Assembly (NCBI GenBank): GCA_013003535.1
Contig: JABDIY010000162.1
Coordinates: 1-58,129, forward strand
Source: Acidimicrobiales bacterium
Lineage (GTDB): Bacteria; Actinomycetota; Acidimicrobiia; Acidimicrobiales; SZUA-35
Direction of reading: 5' to 3'
DNA: 58,129 bases
The position numbers were made by a program, and so were the translations under genes. The notes under the pieces are model-generated. The model saw only the letters and a list, made by a program, of their open reading frames with translations, was not told the origin of the DNA and ran no database searches. Within the stretch, counting starts at the first letter, position 1, and each line of letters opens with the position of its first letter. This document shows positions 49,876-56,711 of this stretch, in pieces.

Positions 49876-51392
49876 TGCGGTCGGCCTTGGTCGGTTTCTA
49901 TCGCACGATCATCGAAACATTGGTAATCGCGCAGAAGGAGATCACCGAGCTCCGGCGCCAGCCGGCAGTGCTGTTATTGGTTGTTCTTGGTCCGTTCGTC
50001 GTGCTTGCGGCCTTCGGCCTGGGATACCGGAACGAAGAGTTGGCGTTGCGAACTGTCTTCGTAGGTACCGCCGACGGCCCCTATGAGGAGGCCATCAGCC
50101 GTTATACCGAGAGCATCGAGGACTATCTCGTGCCGGTTGCCTTCACCGCCGACTTCCCGGCGGCAATTCGCGATCTCGAGAGTGAACGCGTCGAGCTCGT
50201 GATCGTCCTTCCGCCAGACCCTGGTCAGGCCATCGGTGAAGGTCAAAGGTCCGAAATCGCCGTGATACACAACTCGATCGATCCAATCGAACGAGTCGGA
50301 ATCGAATTTGCAACCGAGGTCGCCGTTCGTGAATTGAACGCCACGGTGGTGACGGCCGCACTCGACTCCCTGTTGAACTCAGCGAGGGAAGTGGATCGAG
50401 ATGCCGGGCTTCTCTCGGACGATTTGAGCGAAGTGGAGACAGCCCTTCTCCTGGGCAATGACGAAGAAGCCCAACGCCTCTCCGCCAACCTTTCCCGTCA
50501 GGTCCGCGAGATCACACCGTCGTTGGGACTCTTCGGTGAAAGATCCGAGGCGCCGGACCAGGACCAGGACCAGGACCAGGAACCGTCGGAGAACACCGAA
50601 GTTGGTCGGTCCCTAGCCGTTCGAATTGACCGTTACGGACGAGGCCGGGCGAGCGCAGAGCAGCTGCTCTCGATTCAGCAGGAACTCCGACAGATTGATT
50701 CTCAGCTTGCGGCTCTGATCTCCCTCGACGCACAAACGTTGGCTCGGCCCTTCACGGGCGACGCAGAAGGACTGACCCGAGAACCGGTTTCGGCCGAGGA
50801 CCACGTTGCCCCAGGTGCAACAGCTCTGCTGATCCAACATCTCGCAATCTCGCTTGCGGCGCTTTCATTGGTTCGGGACCGGAGGCGCGGCGTGCTGACC
50901 GACTACAGAGTTGGTCCGGTCAGTGTTGTGTCCGTCATGGCCGGAAAACTCATAGCGCTCAGTGCAGTTGCTTCCGCGGCAGCGGCAGCTCTCATGGCTT
51001 CTCAGTATTGGCTCCTGGGAGTTCCCTTCCGTGGGTCGGTCGCAGACGCTGCTCTGCTCGTCCTGGGCTTAGTGTTCGCATCCGTCGCCGCCGGTTTGGT
51101 CGTGGCGTCGCTCGGACAGACAGAGCTCCACGCTTCGCAAGCGGCCATGATCCTCTTGCTGATCGCTTTGTTCTTCTCCGGGTTCTTCCTGGATCTCGAT
51201 CGACTCAAGACGCCGTTCCGCTCCATTGGTTTCGTCGTCCCGGCAACTCCGGTGGTGGAGGGTCTTCGGGATATCCAGTTGCGCGGGTCACGCGCACGCC
51301 CGCTTACCTACATCGTTTTGTTCGCCCAAGTACTTATCGGCATGAGCGTCTCAACGTTTCTGCTTCGCCGTCAGTGGAGAACCGCTCAATGA
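49872..51392 (+). CDS. ABC-2-type permease with large extracytoplasmic domain
   Basis: A 506-aa permease. TM1 (about 35-54) is followed by a large soluble domain of about 270 residues (DUF-type ABC-2 extracellular region), then five or so TM helices (about 318-500; IALSAVASAAAAALMASQYWLLG, AALLVLGLVFASVAAGLVVASLG, AAMILLLIALFFSGFFLDL) with the ABC-2 VVPATPVVEGLRDI motif. The soluble domain contains a (Asp-Gln)4 stretch encoded by four GACCAG repeats at 50556-50579. The start is GTG 49872 or ATG 49875, overlapping the ATPase stop; the stop overlaps the next gene. Confidence 0.9.
   Translation: MMRSALVGFYRTIIETLVIAQKEITELRRQPAVLLLVVLGPFVVLAAFGLGYRNEELALRTVFVGTADGPYEEAISRYTESIEDYLVPVAFTADFPAAIRDLESERVELVIVLPPDPGQAIGEGQRSEIAVIHNSIDPIERVGIEFATEVAVRELNATVVTAALDSLLNSAREVDRDAGLLSDDLSEVETALLLGNDEEAQRLSANLSRQVREITPSLGLFGERSEAPDQDQDQDQEPSENTEVGRSLAVRIDRYGRGRASAEQLLSIQQELRQIDSQLAALISLDAQTLARPFTGDAEGLTREPVSAEDHVAPGATALLIQHLAISLAALSLVRDRRRGVLTDYRVGPVSVVSVMAGKLIALSAVASAAAAALMASQYWLLGVPFRGSVADAALLVLGLVFASVAAGLVVASLGQTELHASQAAMILLLIALFFSGFFLDLDRLKTPFRSIGFVVPATPVVEGLRDIQLRGSRARPLTYIVLFAQVLIGMSVSTFLLRRQWRTAQ
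50556..50579 (+). repeat. Four tandem GACCAG hexamers inside the permease gene
   Basis: Four exact GACCAG units in frame encode alternating Asp-Gln in the extracytoplasmic domain. The copy number could vary between strains without a frameshift. Confidence 0.85.
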
Positions 51393-52210
51393 GTCTGGAA
51401 ACACCGGAAACAAGCTCTTCAACGACCTTGGAGTATGTGGAAGATGTGCGCCTCACCCGTCGCCAAAAACTGGCTGCAGTCGCAATAACGCTGGCACTGT
51501 TGAGTGGGGTGACGGGATGGTTTGCGCTCGCCAACCTCGAAACCGACGCATCTGCGTCATTCTCAGAAGCCGCCACCGCGCTGCGCTCGGTCGAAGACTC
51601 CTTGCGTAATTCCACCTCGATCGCAGCGTCAACGGCAACGGCTCTGGATGCGGGAGCGGAGTCTCTGGAGAGCGCAGCAGCAACGTCAGAATCGTCGTCG
51701 GTGGTCGCCTTGGAAGTTGCCGAGGTGACCGCCACCCTGCCTCCCTACCTGACCGCAGTTTCGGACGGTCTTGGTCAGGTGGACCAGACCATCAACGAGA
51801 TTGACCGACTGATCGGAACGCTGCCGTTCGGTGTCGGCGAAGGAGCGAACATAACCGGCCTGGATCCCCGGCTCGAAGACCTCGATCCGCTCCTGTCCGA
51901 GTTGGAAGATGCCGAAGCCTCACTCCGGGATCTCTCTGCAGAATCAGCTCTGTTGGGTTCCGATTCCCTTGCGCTGGCCAAGGAGCTTCGAGCCGTCGCA
52001 GATGAGCTCCGCGCTTCTGTTGCTGATATTGAGAACTTGGCCGATGATGTTGGAGCCGCGCAGGAAACGATAGATCCCGACGAAGGCGGGACCGGCTCAA
52101 ATCTCCTTTTGGCCCGCTTAGCGGTCGTGCTCCTATCGCTGGCCGTGGCTGTTGGGAAAGTTCCGGATCTACTCGGTCGGACGGTCATGCGAGACAGCTC
52201 CGATGCGTGA
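51389..52210 (+). CDS. Membrane-anchored coiled-coil protein of the exporter operon
   Basis: A 273-aa protein with TM1 (about 29-50), an acidic Ala/Ser/Leu-rich helical extracytoplasmic region (about 52-235, coiled-coil character, many small residues and repeated Ser/Thr), and TM2 (about 240-260), leaving both ends in the cytoplasm. No family is recognised; the shape recalls methyl-accepting or membrane-tether ectodomains. It starts in an ATGA overlap with the permease gene and ends overlapping the AI-2E-family gene by 8 nt, so it belongs to this unit. Confidence 0.75.
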   Translation: MSLETPETSSSTTLEYVEDVRLTRRQKLAAVAITLALLSGVTGWFALANLETDASASFSEAATALRSVEDSLRNSTSIAASTATALDAGAESLESAAATSESSSVVALEVAEVTATLPPYLTAVSDGLGQVDQTINEIDRLIGTLPFGVGEGANITGLDPRLEDLDPLLSELEDAEASLRDLSAESALLGSDSLALAKELRAVADELRASVADIENLADDVGAAQETIDPDEGGTGSNLLLARLAVVLLSLAVAVGKVPDLLGRTVMRDSSDA

Positions 52211-53345
52211 GTACGAGGCCGCCGATCGGAGTGCTGACGCCACCGTGGCCCCAGTCGACAAACAGACGGCGCCGACGGCGGCGAAACTTTCTGTTCCGAT
52301 CTGGTTGGACCGGAGCGCCGGTTGGGCGTGGCGTTTGCTTCTCATCGGCGCAGTGGGGGTAGCTGTCCTGTGGATCTTTTCGCTGATTCGTCTCGCCGTC
52401 GTGCCGTTTCTCATCGCCACGATGTTCGCAGCCGCACTTCAGCCACCAATCGAATGGCTCTGCAAACATCGGATTCCGAGAAACCTGGCGGTAGTGCTCG
52501 TCTTCGTTCTCTCGCTCGTACTCCTCGTCGGTCCAGCGGCGTTTGCTGTGCAGAGTGCCGCAGTTGAGCTAAGCCACGTTGATGACGACTATGCGCGGGT
52601 TCGGGCCGAAATAGATCGGTGGCTGATCGAAGGGCCCATCGGCTTGTCCCGAGAAGAGATCATCAAGGCAGAAGAAACCATTCGTGATAGCGCAATCGGC
52701 GGGATTCGTCGTTTCGGCAGCTCCCGCGGCTCAGCAATTCTCAGCCTGGCCAGCGGTGCGCTGCTTCTGTTGGTGCTTACGTTCCTCTTTGCGAAAGACG
52801 GGAGCGCAATGTGGAACACCGCCACTCGAGGAGTGAACTCGTCTCGTAGAAAGGCGATCAACGAAGCGGGGAGCGCCGCCATCCAGGTGATGGCCAGTTA
52901 TGCCCGGGCCATCTTCACGACTGGTTTCATAGACGCCGTATTGATCGGCCTCGGGTTGTGGGTCTTGGGAGTTCCGCTGGTTGTGCCGTTGATGATTCTG
53001 ACGTTCATAGCTGCCCTCTTTCCCGTGGTTGGTGCAGTAACTGCTGGATTGGCAGCGACCGCCGTTGCCCTCATTCTCGTAGGTCCGAGCACTGCGATCT
53101 GGGTTGCAGGCTGGTCATTGGTTGTGCAACAGCTCGAGGGAAACGTCGTCATGCCGCTCGTGATGGGTCGGACCGTAAACATCCACCCGGCGATCGTGCT
53201 TCTCTCGCTGACCGCCGGTGCAACCTTGGCCGGCCTTGCTGGAGCCTTCCTCGGCGTGCCCGTTGTAGCAGCCGGCATGGCTGCCATCGCCGCCTTCTCT
53301 CAGGCTCGAGTGAAGGCTTCTGACCTCCCGCCAGTTTCGCCTTGA
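52203..53345 (+). CDS. AI-2E family permease (TqsA/PerM-like)
   Basis: A 380-aa polytopic membrane protein of the AI-2E transporter family, about eight TM helices. Markers include VPFLIATMFAAALQPPIEWLCKHRIPRNLAVVLVF near the N-terminus and the C-terminal FIAALFPVVGAVTAGLAA, LEGNVVMPLVMGRTVNIHPAIVLLSLTAGATLAGLAGAFLGVPVVA. Members export diverse small molecules or ions, including Na+/H+ antiport in some. ATG 52203 sits within the last codons of the preceding gene. It is the last gene of the operon. Confidence 0.9.
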   Translation: MREYEAADRSADATVAPVDKQTAPTAAKLSVPIWLDRSAGWAWRLLLIGAVGVAVLWIFSLIRLAVVPFLIATMFAAALQPPIEWLCKHRIPRNLAVVLVFVLSLVLLVGPAAFAVQSAAVELSHVDDDYARVRAEIDRWLIEGPIGLSREEIIKAEETIRDSAIGGIRRFGSSRGSAILSLASGALLLLVLTFLFAKDGSAMWNTATRGVNSSRRKAINEAGSAAIQVMASYARAIFTTGFIDAVLIGLGLWVLGVPLVVPLMILTFIAALFPVVGAVTAGLAATAVALILVGPSTAIWVAGWSLVVQQLEGNVVMPLVMGRTVNIHPAIVLLSLTAGATLAGLAGAFLGVPVVAAGMAAIAAFSQARVKASDLPPVSP

Positions 53346-53357
53346 CGGCGTCTGGCG

Positions 53358-53648
53358 TTAGGCCGGACGACGATCGCTGATGTTTGGAATAGTGGCAGTA
53401 ACCGCTTCCTCTGAGGGTCCGTTTCGGCGTCGCCACGCAAAGATTCCGGCAAGAGCGGCGGCCGCGATGGCGACGACGAGGACGTAGCGCGACGAGACGA
53501 ACCGTTTCGTTCCGTATGTGATTGCCGGCGCGGCTAGGTCTGCTGCGAGGTCGACAACATCACCGGCGACATCAGAAGCGACGTCTATGGCTGCCTCGGC
53601 GGCCTCCTCAGCAAGCGATCGTGCCGTGTCTGTCATGAGGATTTTCAT
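53358..53648 (-). CDS. Small one-TM protein with amphipathic N-terminal helix
   Basis: A 96-aa protein. Residues 8-45 form an Ala/Asp/Val-rich amphipathic helix (AEEAAEAAIDVASDVAGDVVDLAADLAAP), followed by one TM helix (about 54-71, YVLVVAIAAAALAGIFAWRRR) and a short tail. The 11-residue periodicity of the helix resembles YtxH/apolipoprotein-like stress proteins. ATG 53648 is chosen because a sigma-B/F-type -10 box lies exactly 9 nt upstream; a second ATG lies 12 nt later. It is convergent with the AI-2E-family gene. Confidence 0.7.
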   Translation of the reverse strand: MKILMTDTARSLAEEAAEAAIDVASDVAGDVVDLAADLAAPAITYGTKRFVSSRYVLVVAIAAAALAGIFAWRRRNGPSEEAVTATIPNISDRRPA

Positions 53649-53657
53649 GACTCCGTG

Positions 53658-53684
53658 TTACCCGGATGGTCACGCGGTTCAAAC
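53658..53684 (-). promoter_or_regulatory. Sigma-B/F-like promoter for the one-TM protein gene
   Basis: On the minus strand GTTTGA (53679-53684), 15-nt spacer, GGGTAA (53658-53663), 9 nt, ATG 53648. Confidence 0.6.
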
Positions 53685-53759
53685 GTCGCAGTGGCAACCG
53701 CCGGGAACCGTTCCCCATGGCCAACTCGGAGGAGATCATTCGGGAAATTCCACCAAGTT

Positions 53760-53784
53760 GTTTAACAGTTCCAGAGCGGGGTAT
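53760..53784 (+). promoter_or_regulatory. Perfect sigma-B consensus promoter for the 23-aa peptide gene
   Basis: GTTTAA (53760-53765), 13-nt spacer, GGGTAT (53779-53784): an exact match to the Bacillus sigma-B consensus GTTTAA-N(12-14)-GGGTAT. The leader to the ATG at 53842 is about 50 nt. Confidence 0.7.
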
Positions 53785-53841
53785 GTCAATCACATCGAAC
53801 TGAGCAGTGTGCTCAGGCGTTGACACAAAGGAGGAGAGCAC

Positions 53842-53913
53842 ATGCTTTACGGAGGAATTCTCGGAACGATTCTGGTCATTCTGCTGATCATCTTTCTCGC
53901 CAAGCGAGTCTGA
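53842..53913 (+). CDS. 23-residue single-TM membrane peptide
   Basis: A tiny gene encoding MLYGGILGTILVILLIIFLA plus KRV: one hydrophobic helix with a basic end. Three signals support it: a perfect sigma-B-type promoter upstream, a strong AAAGGAGGAGA Shine-Dalgarno 4 nt before the ATG, and a 15-bp intrinsic-terminator stem 10 nt after the stop. Such peptides resemble the very short Lmo0937/DUF3309-like stress membrane proteins. Its promoter type and neighbourhood suggest induction with csbD. Confidence 0.75.
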   Translation: MLYGGILGTILVILLIIFLAKRV

Positions 53914-53923
53914 CGCAGCAACC

Positions 53924-53960
53924 GAGCCGGGATGAGCCATCGGGCTCATCCCGGCTCTTT
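53924..53960 (+). terminator. Intrinsic terminator after the 23-aa peptide gene
   Basis: A perfect 15-bp stem: GAGCCGGGATGAGCC (53924-53938) and its complement (53943-53957), with an ATCG tetraloop, then TTT. It is the strongest terminator seen in the window. Confidence 0.85.
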
Positions 53961-54035
53961 CGCGCACGGGCAGAACCATGGAATAGATGGAATAACAAGT
54001 CTGGAAAAAGTCCCGGATGAGCGATACCGAGGGGC

Positions 54036-54061
54036 GTTTCAGTTGCAGCATCACGGGGTAT
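54036..54061 (+). promoter_or_regulatory. Sigma-B/F-like promoter for csbD
   Basis: GTTTCA (54036-54041), 14-nt spacer, GGGTAT (54056-54061), 35 nt before the csbD ATG. In Bacillus csbD is itself a sigma-B-controlled gene. Confidence 0.68.
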
Positions 54062-54096
54062 GCCAAGGAGGTACCCCAAACCGAAAGGAAGCATTT

Positions 54097-54282
54097 ATGA
54101 GTGGTGAAATGGACAAGCTGAAGGGCCGGGCAAAGCAAGCAGCCGGCGACCTTACCGACAATGATGAACTGGAGCGGGAAGGCCAGCGGGACGAGTCGGC
54201 CGGTAAGTTGAAGGACACGGTGGACGACGTCGAAGACGGCGTCGATGATGCCATCGATTCGGTGAAGCGCAAGGTCAACTAG
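54097..54282 (+). CDS. CsbD family general stress protein
   Basis: A 61-aa protein of the CsbD family: MSGEMDKLKGRAKQAAGDLTDNDEL-type start, then GQRDESAGKLKDTVDDVEDGVDDAID. It is hydrophilic, likely disordered or helical, and among the commonest general-stress proteins; its biochemical role is unknown. ATG 54097 has AAGGAA 7 nt upstream. The open frame above it is non-coding leader containing the promoter. A terminator follows 12 nt after the stop. Confidence 0.93.
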   Translation: MSGEMDKLKGRAKQAAGDLTDNDELEREGQRDESAGKLKDTVDDVEDGVDDAIDSVKRKVN

Positions 54283-54294
54283 TTCTACGAGGTT

Positions 54295-54326
54295 GGGGCT
54301 CCGGCTGACTTGCCGGGGCCCTTCTC
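54295..54326 (+). terminator. Intrinsic terminator after csbD
   Basis: GGGCTCCGGC (54296-54305) pairs with GCCGGGGCCC (54312-54321) through one G-T wobble, with a 6-nt loop, followed by TTCTC. Confidence 0.65.
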
Positions 54327-54381
54327 GCGTCCGGATGCTCCTTGTCTCTCCGACCACCTCTAATGCCGGACGTCCCACCGT

Positions 54382-55329
54382 CTAGGTCAGCCGGACTCCC
54401 CCACCCGGAGTGACCTCTGCCGATCCTTCCATCGCCGCCTTGAAACTGGGAGTGGCCTGGAGTGCGACGATGTCTGCTGGCATCTCGATACCGGCTGAAT
54501 CCAAGGCTTCCTTGACAGTCTTGATTGCCTCATCGAGCATGACTCGAACCTCGTGTTGTCCCGGACTGCACCAGAATCGTGCCTGGATATTCACAGTTGA
54601 AACGCCAAGGTCGGTGACGAGCGCTTCAGGGGCCGGCTCTGAGGCGACTCCATCCAGACTCGCCAACGCATCGACGATCACCTGGGTCGCGTGTCGAGCG
54701 TCGTTCTCGTAGGCAACTCCGGCAACAAAGTCAACGCGTCGATCATCGAAGTGCGTGTTGACCTTGATGACGTTCTTGTACACGTCCCGGTTGGGAATCA
54801 CCACGAGGCGACCGTCGTAGGTCTTGATTCGCGTTTCCCTGATGGTGATCGCTTCAACGGTACCAGCCTGATCCGACACCTCTATCTGATCACCGGACTC
54901 GAAAGGTTGGCGTATCAGAAGTAGCACACCTGAGAGCGTGTTCTCCAAAATGTCTTGGAAGGCGAATCCGATGGCCACCGAGAAGAACCCGAGACCGGCG
55001 AGCAGATCCACTGGTTTGACCGAGGGAAAGGCTGCAGCGGTTGCTGCCAGCGCAAAGACTCCAAAGACAATCCAGCCCGCGAGCTTGCTCATTACACGAG
55101 CGAACGACTCCGTCTGACTGCGCTGGAAAACCTTCATCAAGACCGTCCGAATCAGGCGAGAAAGCACATACCCAATCAGAGTGATGACGATTGCCACACC
55201 GACTCGAGGTATTGCCTCCAGGAAGCCTTCGATCATGTTCCGAGCCGAGTCGGAGATTTCCTGGGAGGGAGAATCGAGTGAATCTTCGGCGGTCTGCAAC
55301 AGCGCGGACGGGAGCTTTCTCATATGCAT
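54382..55329 (-). CDS. MscS-family small-conductance mechanosensitive channel
   Basis: A 315-aa mechanosensitive channel that releases solutes on hypo-osmotic shock. It has three TM helices (about 43-65, 83-103, 107-132), the pore-lining TM3 LLAGLGFFSVAIGFAFQDILENTLSGVLLLI, the beta domain QPFESGDQIEVSDQAGTVEAITIRETRIKTYDGRLVVIPN, and the C-terminal alpha/beta cage. ATG 55329 has a GGGTAT box 9 nt upstream; ATG 55323 is two codons later. It sits among other predicted sigma-B-type stress genes. Confidence 0.93.
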   Translation of the reverse strand: MHMRKLPSALLQTAEDSLDSPSQEISDSARNMIEGFLEAIPRVGVAIVITLIGYVLSRLIRTVLMKVFQRSQTESFARVMSKLAGWIVFGVFALAATAAAFPSVKPVDLLAGLGFFSVAIGFAFQDILENTLSGVLLLIRQPFESGDQIEVSDQAGTVEAITIRETRIKTYDGRLVVIPNRDVYKNVIKVNTHFDDRRVDFVAGVAYENDARHATQVIVDALASLDGVASEPAPEALVTDLGVSTVNIQARFWCSPGQHEVRVMLDEAIKTVKEALDSAGIEMPADIVALQATPSFKAAMEGSAEVTPGGGVRLT

Positions 55330-55338
55330 CGGAGGTTA

Positions 55339-55363
55339 ATACCCGGCAAGCTTCCTTTTACTC
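55339..55363 (-). promoter_or_regulatory. Probable sigma-B/F-like promoter for mscS
   Basis: On the minus strand GAGTAA (55358-55363), 13-nt spacer, GGGTAT (55339-55344), 9 nt, ATG 55329. The -10 is perfect but the -35 matches only 4 of 6. Confidence 0.42.
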
Positions 55364-55388
55364 TTCTTCAACCGCCGGCCAGTAGCTG

Positions 55389-56228
55389 TTACTCACGGGC
55401 GGAATCTACGGGCATCTCGCGATGACGGGCAGATGCGACGCAAAATAACCCGTAGGCGACGAGTCCAAGTCCCGTAATGGCAACGAGGACACTCCCCCCA
55501 GTCGTCTGGGTTGTCTGGCGTAGCGTGCTATCGAGACCCCCGGCTTCGGTTGCCTGTCCTTGCCAACCTGCGACCATCAGAAAGACCGCGATGAGAACGA
55601 ACGAAAGAGACCGCCCGAGTTCACCGGCGCGACCCAAGCCGTCGATAAGTTGCCGCTCGGCATCGCCGGCCGATTGGAGTTTCAAGTCATCGGAATAGTC
55701 GCCGGTCAATGTCCGTCGGCCCCGCCGAATCGCGATCGCAGCGACAACGCCGCCTGCGAATGCCAGCGCCACTCTGCCCAACGGATACTGGAGAGCCGTC
55801 GCTGATAATCTCTCAACTGTCCATTTGGCATCAGAGGACGAACTGAGCAGGGCCAAACGAATGGCCGTGAGCGCGAGCGAACCGTAGAAAAGGATCCCGA
55901 TGAGTTTGCCTATGCGATCCAACCATGTGAGCACGTCCAAGCCCCGCATGACTAGAAGATGGGTTGCCTCCCAGATCGCGAACAGCGCGAGACCTGCCCC
56001 CAGAAGAAGGAGCAGAGCCGATCCCCCAGTGGCGTCCGCAACCAGTCGCAACGCCCCCTTCTGGTCTGCGTCCTCGGTGAAGAGTCCAGCGGCCAACGCC
56101 ACGGCTATTCCGCCGGAGATCACATAACTGATTCCCCGGGCCGCCCAACCGGTCCTCGCCAGTGGCGCAACACTGGTAGCCCACCCTTCGTCAACGGGAA
56201 GAACTTCAGCTGCGGACTCTGCGGTCAT
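55389..56228 (-). CDS. DUF1206 integral membrane protein
   Basis: A 279-aa protein built from three repeats of a two-helix unit, six TM helices in total, as in DUF1206. The repeated starts are LARTGWAARGISYVISG, LDRIGKLIGILFYGSLALTAIRL and LGRAGELGRSLSFVLIAVFLMVAG. The function is unknown; the family is frequent in actinobacteria and cyanobacteria. ATG 56228 overlaps the stop of the upstream acidic-protein gene (TGATG), so the two are coupled and presumably share its sigma-B/F-like promoter. Confidence 0.9.
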   Translation of the reverse strand: MTAESAAEVLPVDEGWATSVAPLARTGWAARGISYVISGGIAVALAAGLFTEDADQKGALRLVADATGGSALLLLLGAGLALFAIWEATHLLVMRGLDVLTWLDRIGKLIGILFYGSLALTAIRLALLSSSSDAKWTVERLSATALQYPLGRVALAFAGGVVAAIAIRRGRRTLTGDYSDDLKLQSAGDAERQLIDGLGRAGELGRSLSFVLIAVFLMVAGWQGQATEAGGLDSTLRQTTQTTGGSVLVAITGLGLVAYGLFCVASARHREMPVDSARE

Positions 56229-56509
56229 CAACCTTCTGCTTCCGCTTCATCCCTATCGCTGTTGTCTGCAGCAGGGTTGTCATCAGTAGCAGAGTAATCA
56301 TCGATAGCAGAGTCGTCAGGAAAGGGATTTCGGCCGGCCGATGAGTCCAGGGCACCCAAGTGCTCCGACGCGTCCTGAGCGGGAGAGTCTGCATCAGGGT
56401 CCATCGTGATCTCACCGTTCGGGGATTCTGTCGTTGGGACGGGATCCTCCTGCTCCTCCATGAATTGATGGACAGTAGACCGTGTTGCTGCCTTCTTTTT
56501 AAGTGCCAT
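56228..56509 (-). CDS. Small acidic protein cotranscribed with the DUF1206 gene
   Basis: A 93-aa protein starting MALKKKAATRSTVHQFMEEQED and then almost wholly Asp/Glu/Ser/Ala (DPDADSPAQDASEHLGALDSS, DDSAIDDYSATDDNPAADN); likely disordered. No family is recognised. The frame runs upstream to 56674, but that part is Arg/Ser-rich and not protein-like. ATG 56509 is preferred because a GTTTGA-N13-GGGCAG promoter ends exactly 9 nt before it. It is coupled by TGATG to the DUF1206 gene. Confidence 0.62.
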   Translation of the reverse strand: MALKKKAATRSTVHQFMEEQEDPVPTTESPNGEITMDPDADSPAQDASEHLGALDSSAGRNPFPDDSAIDDYSATDDNPAADNSDRDEAEAEG

Positions 56510-56518
56510 TCCAACGGT

Positions 56519-56543
56519 CTGCCCCGAGATCACCCGATCAAAC
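56519..56543 (-). promoter_or_regulatory. Sigma-B/F-like promoter for the acidic-protein/DUF1206 operon
   Basis: On the minus strand GTTTGA (56538-56543), 13-nt spacer, GGGCAG (56519-56524), 9 nt, ATG 56509. Confidence 0.48.
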
Positions 56544-56699
56544 CGTTTGTGAAAGAATGCAACGGATGATTCACCCTGTAATCGCCCTGTAGCCAGGTGG
56601 ATCCGAGCATGCCTGCTTCGAGAGTAGATCCGGACGCCCCCATCAACAGCGCGAAACGAACCGCATCGCATCATCGGAAAGTGCGTAACTCCAAACGAC

Positions 56700-56711
56700 T
56701 AGCATCGCCTG
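56700..56711 (+). promoter_or_regulatory. Leaderless -10 box for the DUF2254 gene
   Basis: TAGCAT (56700-56705), CGCCTG (6 nt), ATG at 56712. This is the vegetative-type box, not GGGTA. Confidence 0.52.

Noticed and set aside
51008-51388. Long upstream extension of the coiled-coil protein frame
   Set aside because: It overlaps the permease gene with Arg-rich noise; ATG 51389 in an ATGA overlap is clearly better.
56510-56674. 55-codon upstream extension of the acidic protein
   Set aside because: Arg/Ser/His-rich and unlike the downstream part; it contains the GTTTGA-N13-GGGCAG promoter.
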